64,000 nt of DNA. It comes from Achromobacter sp. UMC71. GTDB lineage: Bacteria > Pseudomonadota > Gammaproteobacteria > Burkholderiales > Burkholderiaceae_B. Under the pieces are notes generated by a model that saw nothing but the letters and a program-made list of their open reading frames with translations, had not been told where the DNA came from and did no database searches. Both the position numbers and the translations under genes were made by a program. Shown one piece after another: positions 1 through 8,622 of the stretch (position 1 is the first letter of the stretch; each line of letters starts with the position of its first letter). The stretch lies in NCBI RefSeq assembly GCF_014170305.1, contig NZ_LZZT01000049.1, forward strand, positions 1-64,000, given 5' to 3'.

Positions 1-28
1 GTCGCTGTCGTTGCAGCAGAGAAACGAG

Positions 29-57
29 ATTATGAAGAAGTTTTTATCGCTTGTCAA
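29..57 (-). promoter_or_regulatory. Strong sigma70 promoter P1 (most downstream of four)
   Basis: Read on the minus strand there is a consensus -35 box TTGACA (52-57), a 17-base spacer and a -10 box CATAAT (29-34). Transcription would leave the window at its left edge. It is the last of four spaced promoters in the same direction, as is usual in front of an rRNA or other stable-RNA operon. The transcribed gene lies outside the window, so its identity is inference. Confidence 0.6.
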
Positions 58-195
58 GTCAGCTTCGTTTCGTCTTAAAACTTTCGTTTTTCAACTCAAC
101 CTGCCGCCCTGCCTTGCGACCCCTTCAGGTCTCGCCCTAGCAGCTATCGAAATATCAGGGTTAACCCTAAGTTTTCGGCAACTGCCAAGCCTGAA

Positions 196-225
196 ACTAT
201 AACACAACTTTTGCAGATTATGCAA
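196..225 (-). promoter_or_regulatory. Tandem promoter P2
   Basis: On the minus strand TTGCAT (220-225), an 18-base spacer and TATAGT (196-201) form a sigma70-like promoter. The surrounding bases closely resemble those of P3, about 207 bases further upstream, so this looks like a duplicated promoter unit. Confidence 0.5.
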
Positions 226-402
226 CCGGCTTTTGCCTAATTTGCATCCTATCTTGCAACCCCGCCGCTTTTCGTGAATCGCTTCACTTTCGCAGCAGCC
301 CCGGGAAACCCCAGAGGTTGGTTACCGCCCAGATGACTAGCAACTTGATTCAGACCACCCTGCCGGGCAAACCCTGATTCGCCGTCACCAGTCAAGCCCA
401 AG

Positions 403-432
403 ACTATAGCACAATTTTTGCAGATTGTGCAA
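403..432 (-). promoter_or_regulatory. Tandem promoter P3
   Basis: On the minus strand TTGCAC (427-432), an 18-base spacer and TATAGT (403-408). The segment between the boxes is nearly the same as in P2, including the central CTGCAAAA stretch, which supports duplication of a promoter module. Confidence 0.5.
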
Positions 433-621
433 CTGGCTTCTGCCTGATTTGCACCCTCTTTTGCAAAACCCGCTGACTGCTGGTTCGAGGATCCGGTCAC
501 ACCTACCGACCAACCCATCGCCTTGGAGCCCTGCGGCAGATCTGTTCGCGCTTGCGTCCCGATCCGTTGCACTTGCTTGGCCTCGCTGCTCACAAAACTG
601 CTTGAACTGCGAAGGAGCGAG

Positions 622-649
622 ACTATAGCACAGATTTTTGCCTTGTCAC
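622..649 (-). promoter_or_regulatory. Tandem promoter P4 (most upstream)
   Basis: On the minus strand GTGACA (644-649), a 16-base spacer and TATAGT (622-627). The -10 box and the following CTCG match the pattern of P1-P3. The spacing of about 170-220 bases between units is regular enough to suggest successive duplications. Confidence 0.45.
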
Positions 650-830
650 GCGCCGGAAGCAAAAACCTGCGTATCTGCCGCAAGGCATGGGCCACCGGGC
701 TGATTCAGCCGGTGATTGGCGCTCTCGATGGCATCGCCCCGGGAAGGGGCGGTAGAGGGGAAGACTGTGGGGAGACGGCGCCTAAGCCAGGCGCCACGGA
801 AGGACACCTCGGCGACAAGGCGGATGTTCT

Positions 831-1109
831 CTATATAGAGGCCCCATCTACTCGCGTGCTCTACAGTGAGTCTGTAGAAGCGTGCTTTATATAGATGCGC
901 TCCCATGGGAGCGGTCTCCGTAGGATGATGCTCCATAGAAAAGCGTTTTCCAGGAGGGCGCTCCCCGCAAAGATACCTTCCTCCTGCCTTCTCTATATAG
1001 ACAAGGCATCCACCCGTCCGTCTGGACAGGCGCCCTCTAGGGGAGTCATCTACAGGAAATCGCCTATATAGATGGCAGGACGATGCCGCTTCTCCCCCTA
1101 CCTATATAG
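831..1109. repeat. Cluster of five CTATATAG-type palindromic octamers
   Basis: CTATATAG occurs at 831-838, 993-1000, 1064-1071 and 1102-1109, and the variant TTATATAG at 887-894. A perfect dyad, CTACAG-N5-CTGTAG, lies at 861-877. Such AT-rich self-complementary octamers should be very rare in this GC-rich DNA; the only other CTATATAG noticed is at 59199-59206. There is no credible ORF across this stretch. The sites could bind a dimeric protein or be a decayed element; the function is unknown. Confidence 0.55.
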
Positions 1110-1163
1110 AAACGGGTGGAGAGGACGCCGCCCTTCTAGCCGGCCGCCCGGCCGGACAGACGC

Positions 1164-1523
1164 TCACCAGCGGAGATTGTCGATAGAGGTGATCCGCTTC
1201 AGGGCTTGTTCGCGGGTGGTCTCGTTGACCAGCCATTGCGGGGCGCCCACGTCCTCGAGCATATGGGCATCCATTTCGTCCGCCAGGTTGCGCAGGACGG
1301 CCTCGGCCCGCCGCTGGCGATAGGCGTGCCACAGGCGGCTGAGGATGCCGCCACGCGATGCGCCTTGCGGCTCGGCCTGAACGGAGACCGTGGCGGGGGC
1401 CGCGGTTGCCAGCGGGACCACGGCGGACGCCGGCTGGGCGCGGGCCGCGCCCGGGGCGCCTGTCGCAGCGCCAGTCACAGTACTAAAAGGCGGGGAAATC
1501 GGAAGGCAGGTTTGCGCGGACAT
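1164..1523 (-). CDS. DUF1127-like small protein
   Basis: A 119-residue protein whose C-terminal half (about 60-100) has the short basic helical pattern of DUF1127 proteins (SRLWHAYRQRRAEAVLRNL followed by an acidic stretch). The N-terminal half is a low-complexity Ala/Pro region. The start MSAQT is chosen because an AGGAG lies 8 bases upstream; a longer frame exists but has no such site. DUF1127 proteins are small and mostly uncharacterised, and some are linked to RNA binding or phosphate/stress adaptation in other bacteria. The gene is divergent from a GcvA-like LysR gene, which may control it. Confidence 0.65.
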   Translation of the reverse strand: MSAQTCLPISPPFSTVTGAATGAPGAARAQPASAVVPLATAAPATVSVQAEPQGASRGGILSRLWHAYRQRRAEAVLRNLADEMDAHMLEDVGAPQWLVNETTREQALKRITSIDNLRW

Positions 1524-1653
1524 GGTTGGGCTCCTTGGCTTTATCCGTTTTGGTAAGCGTAGTCGCCCAATACACACCTGAAAATCGAATTGTTTTACCC
1601 ATTACGGTCAGTTAACCTAACCAATTGCAATTCACCCCTACCAAAGTCCGCTC

Positions 1654-2601
1654 ATGCGCCTGCCTTTGAACACCCTGCCCGCCTTCCGCGCCGTCGCCGA
1701 GCTGCAGAACCTGCGCGCGGCCGCCGACCGGCTACACCTGACGCACAGCGCGGTCAGCCAGCAGATCAAGGGATTGGAAGAACAACTGGGCTTTCCCTTG
1801 TTCGAGCGCAGCGGGCGCGGCATCGTGCTCAATGCCGCCGGCGCGGCCCTGCTGTGCAGTGTGCAAAGCGCCATGGCTTTGCTGGACGAGGGGCTGATGG
1901 CGGCGTCCGCGGCGGCCAGCGGCAGCGCACAGCGGATGCGCGTGTCGGTGCTGCCGTCGTTTGCACAGCGTTGGCTGCTGCCCCGTATGGCGCGCTGGCA
2001 TGCCCAGCATCCAGGCCTGTCGCTGGAAATCGAGACATCGCAGCAGGTCGTGGATCTGCTGCGCGACGGTTTTCATGCGGCGCTACGGTTTGGCCGCGGG
2101 CCTTGGCCGGGCGTCGAGTCCGAACCGCTGTTCGATATGCCGCTGCCGCTAATCGCCCTGACGTCGCCCGAGACGGCGCGGGCCTTGCCCGACAACACGC
2201 CAGAGACACTGGCGCGCCAGCCGCTGCTGGGCGAACGGGACATGTGGCAGCACTGGTTCGCCGCGGCAGGCCTGCGAGTGCCAGTTACGCCGGTGGCGAC
2301 CTTCAATGACGCGGGCATGATGCTGCAGGCGGCGGAACAAGGGCTGGGCATCACGCTGGGACGTGAATTGCTGGCGGCCGACGCGATCTGCGCGGGCCGG
2401 CTGGTGCAGGTGTCGCCCATCAGCGTGCATTATGAACAGGCGCAGACCTATCACCTGGTCTACCGGCCCAGCCTGCGCGACTGGGCGCCGCTGGTGGCGT
2501 TCAAGCAATGGCTGCGCGATGAGCTGGAGCGGTCGAGCAAGACGCTGGTGACGCCGGCGCGCCACGACGCAGCCCAGGCCGCCCAAGAAAAAAAGGGGTA
2601 A
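1654..2601 (+). CDS. LysR-family regulator, GcvA-like
   Basis: A 315-residue LysR-type transcription factor. Residues 1-60 form the winged helix-turn-helix (LPAFRAVAELQNLRAAADRLHLTHSAVSQQI), followed by a type-2 periplasmic-binding-protein-like effector domain (about 90-290). The opening RLPLNTLPAFRAV and the HSAVSQQIKGLE helix are typical of the GcvA subgroup. The divergent DUF1127 gene shares its 130-base intergenic region, so it is the likeliest target. The C-terminus ends in an Ala/Lys-rich tail, and the stop codon lies inside the hairpin that terminates the convergent CoA-transferase gene. Confidence 0.85.
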   Translation: MRLPLNTLPAFRAVAELQNLRAAADRLHLTHSAVSQQIKGLEEQLGFPLFERSGRGIVLNAAGAALLCSVQSAMALLDEGLMAASAAASGSAQRMRVSVLPSFAQRWLLPRMARWHAQHPGLSLEIETSQQVVDLLRDGFHAALRFGRGPWPGVESEPLFDMPLPLIALTSPETARALPDNTPETLARQPLLGERDMWQHWFAAAGLRVPVTPVATFNDAGMMLQAAEQGLGITLGRELLAADAICAGRLVQVSPISVHYEQAQTYHLVYRPSLRDWAPLVAFKQWLRDELERSSKTLVTPARHDAAQAAQEKKG

Positions 2602-2620
2602 AGCGGCCCGGCTTTACCCC
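2588..2620 (-). terminator. Rho-independent terminator of the CoA-transferase gene
   Basis: A 10-bp stem, GGGGTAAAGC/GCTTTACCCC (2595-2604 and 2611-2620), has a 6-base loop and is followed on the minus strand by a run of T residues (2588-2594). It lies directly downstream of the minus-strand gene ending at 2652. Confidence 0.75.
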
Positions 2621-2651
2621 CAACTGCGGCGGCAGTTAAACCGCGCCGGGC

Positions 2652-4169
2652 TCAGGCGACCTTGCGCTCGGCGGACGGGGCCGCGCGCATGCTGTCCGAT
2701 TCGTTGAAACGCTGGTGCCAGGAAAAGGCTTCTTCCAGCAGATGCGGCGTCTGGCCGCCACGCTGGCAGGCCCGGTCGAAATAGTCCTGCAGCGCGTCGC
2801 GGTACGACGGATGCACGCAATGCCGGATGATGGCGCGGGCGCGTTCGCGCGGCGTCAGGCCGCGCAGGTCGGCCAGGCCGCATTCCGTGACCAGCACGTC
2901 GACGTCGTGTTCGGTATGGTCCACATGGGACACCATCGGCACGACGCTGGAAATGTCGCCGTTCTTGGCCATGGACTTGGACACGAAGATCGCCAGGTGC
3001 GCGTTGCGGGCGAAGTCGCCCGAACCGCCGATGCCGTTCATCATGTGGGTGCCGCCGACGTGGGTGGAATTGACGTTGCCGTACAGGTCGAATTCCAGCG
3101 CCGTATTGATGGCGATGATGCCCAGGCGGCGCACGATTTCCGGCGCGTTGCTGATCTCTTGCGGGCGCAGCACGATGCGGTCGCGATAGTGCTCGATGTT
3201 GGCCAGGATCTTTTCGTACACGGGTTTGGACACCGTGATGGAAGAGGCCGAGGCGAACGTCAGCTTGCCCTGATCCAAGAGTTCGATGGCGCTGTCCTGC
3301 AGCACTTCGGAATACATCGTCAAGGCATCGAAGTCCGACGATTCAAACCCGTGCAGCACGGCATTGGCGATGGTGCCGATGCCGGCTTGCAGCGGCAGCA
3401 GCGAATTGGTCAGGCGCCCGGCATCAACCTCGCCGCGCAGGAAGGTGTTGATGTGCGCCGCGATGGCGTTGGTTTCGGCGTCCGGCGGCAAGGCATTGGA
3501 CGGGCTGTCCGGCTCTTGCGTGATGACGATGGCCGCGATCCGGTCTGGATCGACCTGAATGAATGGCTGGCCGATGCGCTGATCCGCCGACACCAGGCCG
3601 ATGGGCTCGCGACCGGGCCGGTCGGCGGGGACGTAGATGTCGTGCAGGCCTTCGATGGCGGCGGGCACGCCCAGGTTCAGCTCGATGATGACCGTGCGCG
3701 CCTGCTGGGCGAAGGATGCCGAGTTGCCCACGGACATGGTCGGCACGATCGCGCCGGTTTCGGTGATGGCGGCGGCCTCGATGATGGCAACGTCGATCGG
3801 CCCGATATGGCCGGCGCGCAGCTGTTCCGCCGTCTCGGACAGGTGCTGGTCAATGAAGGCGATCTCGCCCTGGTTGATCTTGCGGCGCAGCGTGGTGTCG
3901 ACCTGGAACGGCATGCGGCGCGCCAGCGCATTGGCCTGCGCCAGCATCTTGTCGGTGTCGTGGCCCAGCGAGGCGCCGGTGATCAGCGTGATCGACAGGG
4001 GTTCGCGCCCGGCGCGGCCGGCCAGGGCCGCGGGCACGGACTTACAGTCTCCGGCGCGGGTGAAGCCGCTCATGCCGACGGTCATGCCGTCTTGGACCAG
4101 CAGCGCCGCCTGTTCGGCGGAGGTGATCTTGGCGTGCAGCCCCGGGTGGCGAATACGGTCGAAATGCAT
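2652..4169 (-). CDS. Acetyl-CoA hydrolase/CoA-transferase family (succinyl-CoA:acetate type)
   Basis: A 505-residue cytoplasmic class I CoA-transferase of the Ach1/YgfH/AarC family, which moves CoA between acyl-CoA and a free carboxylic acid such as acetate or succinate. Visible signatures are the N-terminal VQDGMTVGMSGFTRAG loop, the MYSEVLQD segment that carries the expected catalytic glutamate in this family, and a Gly-rich GIGGSGDFARNA loop near residue 400. The length matches the family norm. MHFDRIRHP is chosen as the start because GGAG lies just upstream. The divergent LysR gene probably regulates it. Substrate specificity cannot be read from the sequence. Confidence 0.88.
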   Translation of the reverse strand: MHFDRIRHPGLHAKITSAEQAALLVQDGMTVGMSGFTRAGDCKSVPAALAGRAGREPLSITLITGASLGHDTDKMLAQANALARRMPFQVDTTLRRKINQGEIAFIDQHLSETAEQLRAGHIGPIDVAIIEAAAITETGAIVPTMSVGNSASFAQQARTVIIELNLGVPAAIEGLHDIYVPADRPGREPIGLVSADQRIGQPFIQVDPDRIAAIVITQEPDSPSNALPPDAETNAIAAHINTFLRGEVDAGRLTNSLLPLQAGIGTIANAVLHGFESSDFDALTMYSEVLQDSAIELLDQGKLTFASASSITVSKPVYEKILANIEHYRDRIVLRPQEISNAPEIVRRLGIIAINTALEFDLYGNVNSTHVGGTHMMNGIGGSGDFARNAHLAIFVSKSMAKNGDISSVVPMVSHVDHTEHDVDVLVTECGLADLRGLTPRERARAIIRHCVHPSYRDALQDYFDRACQRGGQTPHLLEEAFSWHQRFNESDSMRAAPSAERKVA

Positions 4170-4295
4170 GATGTCTCCAGATTTTTTTCGCAGTATAGGA
4201 AGGCCAAGCCAAATCTCGTAATGACTTAAAATCATCCAATCCAGTCTTTTTTTTCATTGATTGAAGGTTCCGCGCCCTGCGCGAGGAGATCGCCC

Positions 4296-5207
4296 TTGGA
4301 CGTACGCGCCCTGCGGTATTTCGTGGAAACGGTCAGGCATGCCAGCTTCACGCAGGCGGCCAAGGCGCTGTTCGTGACGCAGTCCACGGTCAGCAAGATG
4401 ATCCGCCAGCTCGAAGAGGAAGCCGGCACCGCGCTGCTGGTGCGCGATGGCCACACGGCGCGGCCTACCGACACGGGACGCGTGATGTATCAACGCGGCC
4501 TGCAAGTGCTGGAAACCATGCGCCAGCTGACCGAGGAAATGCGCCAGACCGCCGACCTGCAACGCGGCTCGCTCGAGGTCGGTATTCCGCCCATGATCAA
4601 TCTGCTGTTCACGCCCGTGGTCAAGCGCTTCCGGGAACTGCACCCCGGCATACATCTGACCCTGCGCGAGGGCACCGGGCGCACCGTCGAGGATCTGGTC
4701 GCCGGTGGCGAACTGGAGGTCGGCGCCACCATCCTGCCGGTGGCGCCCGACAGCGGCCTGGCCGCGCGGGCCTTCGGCAGCTACCCCATCTGGGTGATCG
4801 GACCGCCGGACTCCCCCTGGGCCGGCAAAACGTCGCTGCCGCTCAGCGCGCTGCGCGACACCCGGCTATTGATCCCCACCGACGACTTCGCCATGACGCG
4901 ACGCTTGCGGCACGCCTTTGCCGATGCCGGCTTGCAGCCCAGCATCGCCGCGCAAAGCGCGCACTGGGACTTCCTGGTGGCGATGGCGTCGGCGGGCCTG
5001 GGCGCGGCGCTGCTGCCGGAACCGCTGATGCAGCGGATGAAGACGCGCGGCCTGAGCACCGCCAAGCTGGCCAAGTCCGGACTGCAATGGGAAGTGGGCC
5101 ATATCTGGCAGCAATCAGGATATTTATCGTACGCCGCCCGCGCCTGGCTGGAGGTCTGCGACGGGGTGCTGGGCAAGCGCCGGCAGGCGGCCACCTCGCC
5201 CCGCTGA
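4296..5207 (+). CDS. LysR-family regulator divergent from CoA-transferase
   Basis: A LysR-type regulator of 303 residues if translation starts at TTG 4296, which gives the canonical opening MDVRALRYFVETVRHASFTQAA and has GAGGAG upstream. An in-frame ATG 39 bases earlier adds an atypical leader. The helix-turn-helix covers about residues 1-60 and the effector-binding domain about 90-290 in the CynR/CbbR-like style. Divergent placement with about 126 bases between the starts suggests control of the CoA-transferase gene and of itself. Confidence 0.82.
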   Translation: MDVRALRYFVETVRHASFTQAAKALFVTQSTVSKMIRQLEEEAGTALLVRDGHTARPTDTGRVMYQRGLQVLETMRQLTEEMRQTADLQRGSLEVGIPPMINLLFTPVVKRFRELHPGIHLTLREGTGRTVEDLVAGGELEVGATILPVAPDSGLAARAFGSYPIWVIGPPDSPWAGKTSLPLSALRDTRLLIPTDDFAMTRRLRHAFADAGLQPSIAAQSAHWDFLVAMASAGLGAALLPEPLMQRMKTRGLSTAKLAKSGLQWEVGHIWQQSGYLSYAARAWLEVCDGVLGKRRQAATSPR

Positions 5208-5380
5208 AACCTGACGAATAGCCAACAAACATCCGGCCCTATTTTGCCTGCCCGCCCCCTGGCTCGCGCCGCCTGATCTTCGCCAGATCTAACAGGGACG
5301 CAGCTGAGTTTTTGTTGCAACGGCCCCGTCCGCGGCTTGTTATGCTGCCGCCTCGACGCGAGCGAATCGCCCCAAGAAAA

Positions 5381-7816
5381 ATGACCCTGAATCTGCAACA
5401 CCCGCCAGTGCGCGCCGCCCGGCCGCGCGCCCTTTCCCTGGCCGCCCTGATCGCCGCCCTCTTGCTGATGTTCTGCATGGGGCCCGCCTTTGCCGCAACG
5501 CCGGCCGCGCCCGGCGATACCGAAGCCTCGCTGGCCAGCGCCCGCAAGCAACTGGACGATATCCGCAAGCGCGTTCCCGACGAAACGGATGACGCCGAGC
5601 TGCTCAAGCAGCGCGGCGACGCGCTGGACATCCAATCCAAGGCCGATGCCGCCGCCGATGCCCTGACCCCGCAACTGACCAGCGTCACCGCGCGCCTGAG
5701 CGAATTGGGCGCGCCGCCCGACGGCGTCAAGGAAGCGCCTGACGTGGCGGCGCAGCGCATGCAGCTGGAGAAAACCAGCCGCGCGCTGGACGCGCAGATC
5801 AAGCTGGCGCGGCTGCTGTCGGTCGACGCCGCGCAAACGGCCGAGCAGATCTCGGGCTTGCGCCGCACGCAGTTCCAGGCCCGCCTGGGCGAACGGCGCG
5901 ACTCGTTCCTGTCCGGCCAGTTCTGGGCGGAATTCCACGAAGAATTTCCCGGCGACCTGGAGCGCCTGGTGGCGCTGCGCGACGACCTGACCACCGCGGT
6001 CGGCCAGACGCCCAAATGGGGCTGGCTGCTGGTGGCCACCGCGGCCGCCCTGATGATCGCGCTGCGCATCTGGATCGGCCGCCTGCTGCTGCGGATCACG
6101 GCGACTCGGGTGCCGCCCGGCCGCCTGCGCCGCTCGTTCCTGGCAGTGGCGCTGTTGACGCTGGCCGTGGCCACGCCGGGCATCATCGCCGTGCTGATTC
6201 ACGCCGGCCTGGATTGGAATTCGCAGCTGTCGGAAAGCACCGGCGCGCTGCTGGCCAACCTGGTCGCCACGGTCTGCTTCGGCGGCTACGTGTCCGGCCT
6301 GGGCTACGCCTTGATGTCGACCAACCGGCCGTCCTGGCGCCTGCCTCCGATCACCGACGCCGTAGCGCAACGCCTGCGCTGGCTGCCCGGCACGCTGGGC
6401 GTGCTGGTTGTAATGATCTGGCTGGCCGAGCGCCTGCCCGTGCTGCTGAACGCCAGTCTGACCACGACGATCACGCTGACCGGCATCGTCGCGGTGTTTG
6501 TGATGGTGACGATGGCGATCACGCTGTCGATCGGCCGCCGCCTGCGCCGCCAGGCGCAGCAGGAAGACGCCGCGCCCACGCCCTTCTGGATCTCGCTGTT
6601 GCTGACCGCGATCGGCACGGTACTGGTGATCAGCCTGGCCAGCCTGCTGGCCGGTTATGTCGCCTTTGGCAGCTTCCTGACCAAACAAGTGCTGTGGGTG
6701 GTGATCATCCTGGCTTCGGCGTATCTGCTGTCCACCCTGATCGAGGACGGCTTCAGCACGTTGCTGGGCACCTCGCATCGCGACGACAGCGAAGGCCCCA
6801 GCCTGCGCGACCAGGCAGCGGTGCTGCTATCGGGCGTGGGCCGGGTGGCGGTGGGCCTGCTGGCCGTGATCCTGCTGCTGGCCCCCTTCGGCGAAGGGCC
6901 GATGGACCTGCTGCAGCGTTTCGACCAGTTGCGCAAGGGGCTGGCCATCGGCGAGGCGAACATCCGCCCCGGCGCGGTGCTGCAAGCGCTGATGGTGCTG
7001 GGGCTGTCGCTGCTGAGCGTGAAGGTGCTCAAGCGCTGGCTGTCCAACCGCTATTTGCCGACCACCGAGCTGGATCCGGGCATGCAGCTGTCGGCCGCGA
7101 CGCTGTTCGGCTATGCCGGCTTCGTGCTGGCGGTGGCACTATCACTGTCGGCCGCGGGCATCGGCCTGGAACGGGTGGCGTGGATCGCCAGCGCGCTGTC
7201 GGTGGGTATCGGTTTCGGCCTGCAAGCGGTGGTGCAGAACTTTGTCTCGGGCCTGATCCTGCTGGCCGAGCGGCCAGTCAAGGTAGGCGACTGGGTGTCG
7301 CTGGGCGGCGTCGAAGGCGACATCCTGCGCATCAATGTGCGTGCAACGGAAATCCAGATGGGCGACCGTTCGACGGTCATCGTGCCGAACTCGGAATTCG
7401 TGACCAAGACGGTGCGCAACGTGACGCGCTCGAATCCGCTGGGCCTGGTGCAGATCAAGCTGCCCCTGCCGCTCTCAACCGATGCGCAACGCGTGCGCGA
7501 ACTGATCCTGCAAGCGTTCGCCGACCACGAGGACGTGCTGGACACGCCGGCGCCCAATGTGTTTTTGGACGGCATCGATGGCGGCAACCTGGTGTTCAAC
7601 GCCAAGGGCTACGTGTCCTCGCCCCGCTCGGCGTATGGCGTGCGCAGCGCCTTGCTGTTCACGTTGCTGCAGCGGCTGCACGAAGCCGGGCTGGAGGTGT
7701 CGTCGCCGCCCACCATGCTGCTGGCATCCGCGCCGCAAGCCGCGGCCTTGCAACCGCCCGCCACGCCCGCGGCCGAAGGCCCGGGCGCCGCGGCTGCGCC
7801 TGTCGCCACGCCCTGA
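5381..7816 (+). CDS. Mechanosensitive channel, MscS family with DUF3772 domain
   Basis: An 811-residue inner-membrane protein. A signal peptide (SLAALIAALLLMFCMGPAFAA) is followed by a periplasmic coiled region rich in KQLDDIRKRV-type helices (DUF3772, about 40-210). A long series of membrane spans comes next, and then the MscS core: the pore helix VAWIASALSVGIGFGLQAVVQNFVSGLILL and a beta domain (KVGDWVSLGGVEGDILRI). This is the large MscK/MscM-like architecture that protects against hypo-osmotic shock. The start is placed at MTLNLQ because the signal peptide follows at normal distance; two upstream in-frame ATGs (5312, 5342) are alternatives. It has an Ala/Pro-rich C-terminal tail. Confidence 0.85.
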   Translation: MTLNLQHPPVRAARPRALSLAALIAALLLMFCMGPAFAATPAAPGDTEASLASARKQLDDIRKRVPDETDDAELLKQRGDALDIQSKADAAADALTPQLTSVTARLSELGAPPDGVKEAPDVAAQRMQLEKTSRALDAQIKLARLLSVDAAQTAEQISGLRRTQFQARLGERRDSFLSGQFWAEFHEEFPGDLERLVALRDDLTTAVGQTPKWGWLLVATAAALMIALRIWIGRLLLRITATRVPPGRLRRSFLAVALLTLAVATPGIIAVLIHAGLDWNSQLSESTGALLANLVATVCFGGYVSGLGYALMSTNRPSWRLPPITDAVAQRLRWLPGTLGVLVVMIWLAERLPVLLNASLTTTITLTGIVAVFVMVTMAITLSIGRRLRRQAQQEDAAPTPFWISLLLTAIGTVLVISLASLLAGYVAFGSFLTKQVLWVVIILASAYLLSTLIEDGFSTLLGTSHRDDSEGPSLRDQAAVLLSGVGRVAVGLLAVILLLAPFGEGPMDLLQRFDQLRKGLAIGEANIRPGAVLQALMVLGLSLLSVKVLKRWLSNRYLPTTELDPGMQLSAATLFGYAGFVLAVALSLSAAGIGLERVAWIASALSVGIGFGLQAVVQNFVSGLILLAERPVKVGDWVSLGGVEGDILRINVRATEIQMGDRSTVIVPNSEFVTKTVRNVTRSNPLGLVQIKLPLPLSTDAQRVRELILQAFADHEDVLDTPAPNVFLDGIDGGNLVFNAKGYVSSPRSAYGVRSALLFTLLQRLHEAGLEVSSPPTMLLASAPQAAALQPPATPAAEGPGAAAAPVATP

Positions 7817-7847
7817 ACCCTTGGAATTGCGTTCGCCGGTCACGATC

Positions 7848-8576
7848 TCAACCCGGCGAATAGAAGTCCACCAGCCCCTGCCGATCCATGCGCGGATTGC
7901 GCAGAGGCGGCGAGTTCGACATGGTGTTCTGCCCGGACAGCACGGGATAGGCCTGCGCCATGGGCGCGGTGGCGGTCGCGGGTGCCGGCGCATATTGGGC
8001 GCTTTGCATCGGCGGCTGGGCCGGTGCGTACTGGGCCTGCGGCGCCCCTGCCGGCGCGGTCTGCGCGACGTTCGGGTTCTCGAACCGGTGGTCCGCAGTG
8101 GTCAATGACGGATTGGTGCACAAGCCCTGGGCGGTCAGCGCGGCCTTGGTACGGTCGTCGGTCTGGCAAAGGATGTCGACCGCGGCGGTTTCCAGCCGGC
8201 GCGAGCGGTCCGGATCCTTGGTGGACGCGGCCGCCTGCATGGTCCGCTCGAAGTTGCGGCGCAGGCTGCATTTGGTGTCTTCGACCGGAAACGCGACGTT
8301 CATGCCGAACCCTACGACCGAACCGCCGCCGCCGGCCGACACCATGCAGCTATCGGACGAGAACGAGCCGTAGAAGCTCTGCGCCCCGATCGGCGGCGCG
8401 GTGCGCAGCGTGCTGGAGCCGCTGTTGTTGGAGTTAAGCGTAATACCCTGGTTGTTGCCCGCGTTGGTGGAACCCGACGACGCCGATGTCGTCGAGGCGG
8501 AAGTGCTGGTCTGCGCGCTGGCCGAGAACGCCACCAGCGACAACGACAGGGATAAGGCAAGCGCAATGGTTTTCAT
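7848..8576 (-). CDS. Secreted protein of unknown function, cysteine-patterned
   Basis: A 242-residue protein with a clear Sec signal peptide (MKTIALALSLSLSLVAFSASAQ). A Ser/Thr/Asn-rich low-complexity segment follows (about 24-60), then a compact domain (about 65-155) with four cysteines in the order SDSCMVSAGGGG, EDTKCSLRRN, VDILCQ and GLCTN, and finally a Pro/Ala/Gln-rich tail. Similar Cys-patterned secreted proteins occur in proteobacteria, but I cannot name a function. GGAGGA precedes the start. It is the second gene of a two-gene operon, 46 bases behind another small secreted protein. Confidence 0.7.
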   Translation of the reverse strand: MKTIALALSLSLSLVAFSASAQTSTSASTTSASSGSTNAGNNQGITLNSNNSGSSTLRTAPPIGAQSFYGSFSSDSCMVSAGGGGSVVGFGMNVAFPVEDTKCSLRRNFERTMQAAASTKDPDRSRRLETAAVDILCQTDDRTKAALTAQGLCTNPSLTTADHRFENPNVAQTAPAGAPQAQYAPAQPPMQSAQYAPAPATATAPMAQAYPVLSGQNTMSNSPPLRNPRMDRQGLVDFYSPG

Positions 8577-8622
8577 GATGTCCTCCAGCCGGACGGCCGA
8601 GGCCGTCCGGATTGCCTGCTGC

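Noticed and set aside
249-695. 148-codon minus-strand ORF
   Set aside because: It covers the tandem promoter repeats, has no recognisable domain, and its peptide similarity to itself comes from the repeated promoter DNA.
831-1109. CRISPR array from the repeated CTATATAG sites
   Set aside because: The repeats are only 8 bases, spacing is irregular, and no cas genes are present.
4781-6778. 665-codon minus-strand ORF, rich in Arg, Gln and Gly
   Set aside because: It is an antisense shadow of the LysR and MscS genes, with composition typical of non-coding frames in high-GC DNA.
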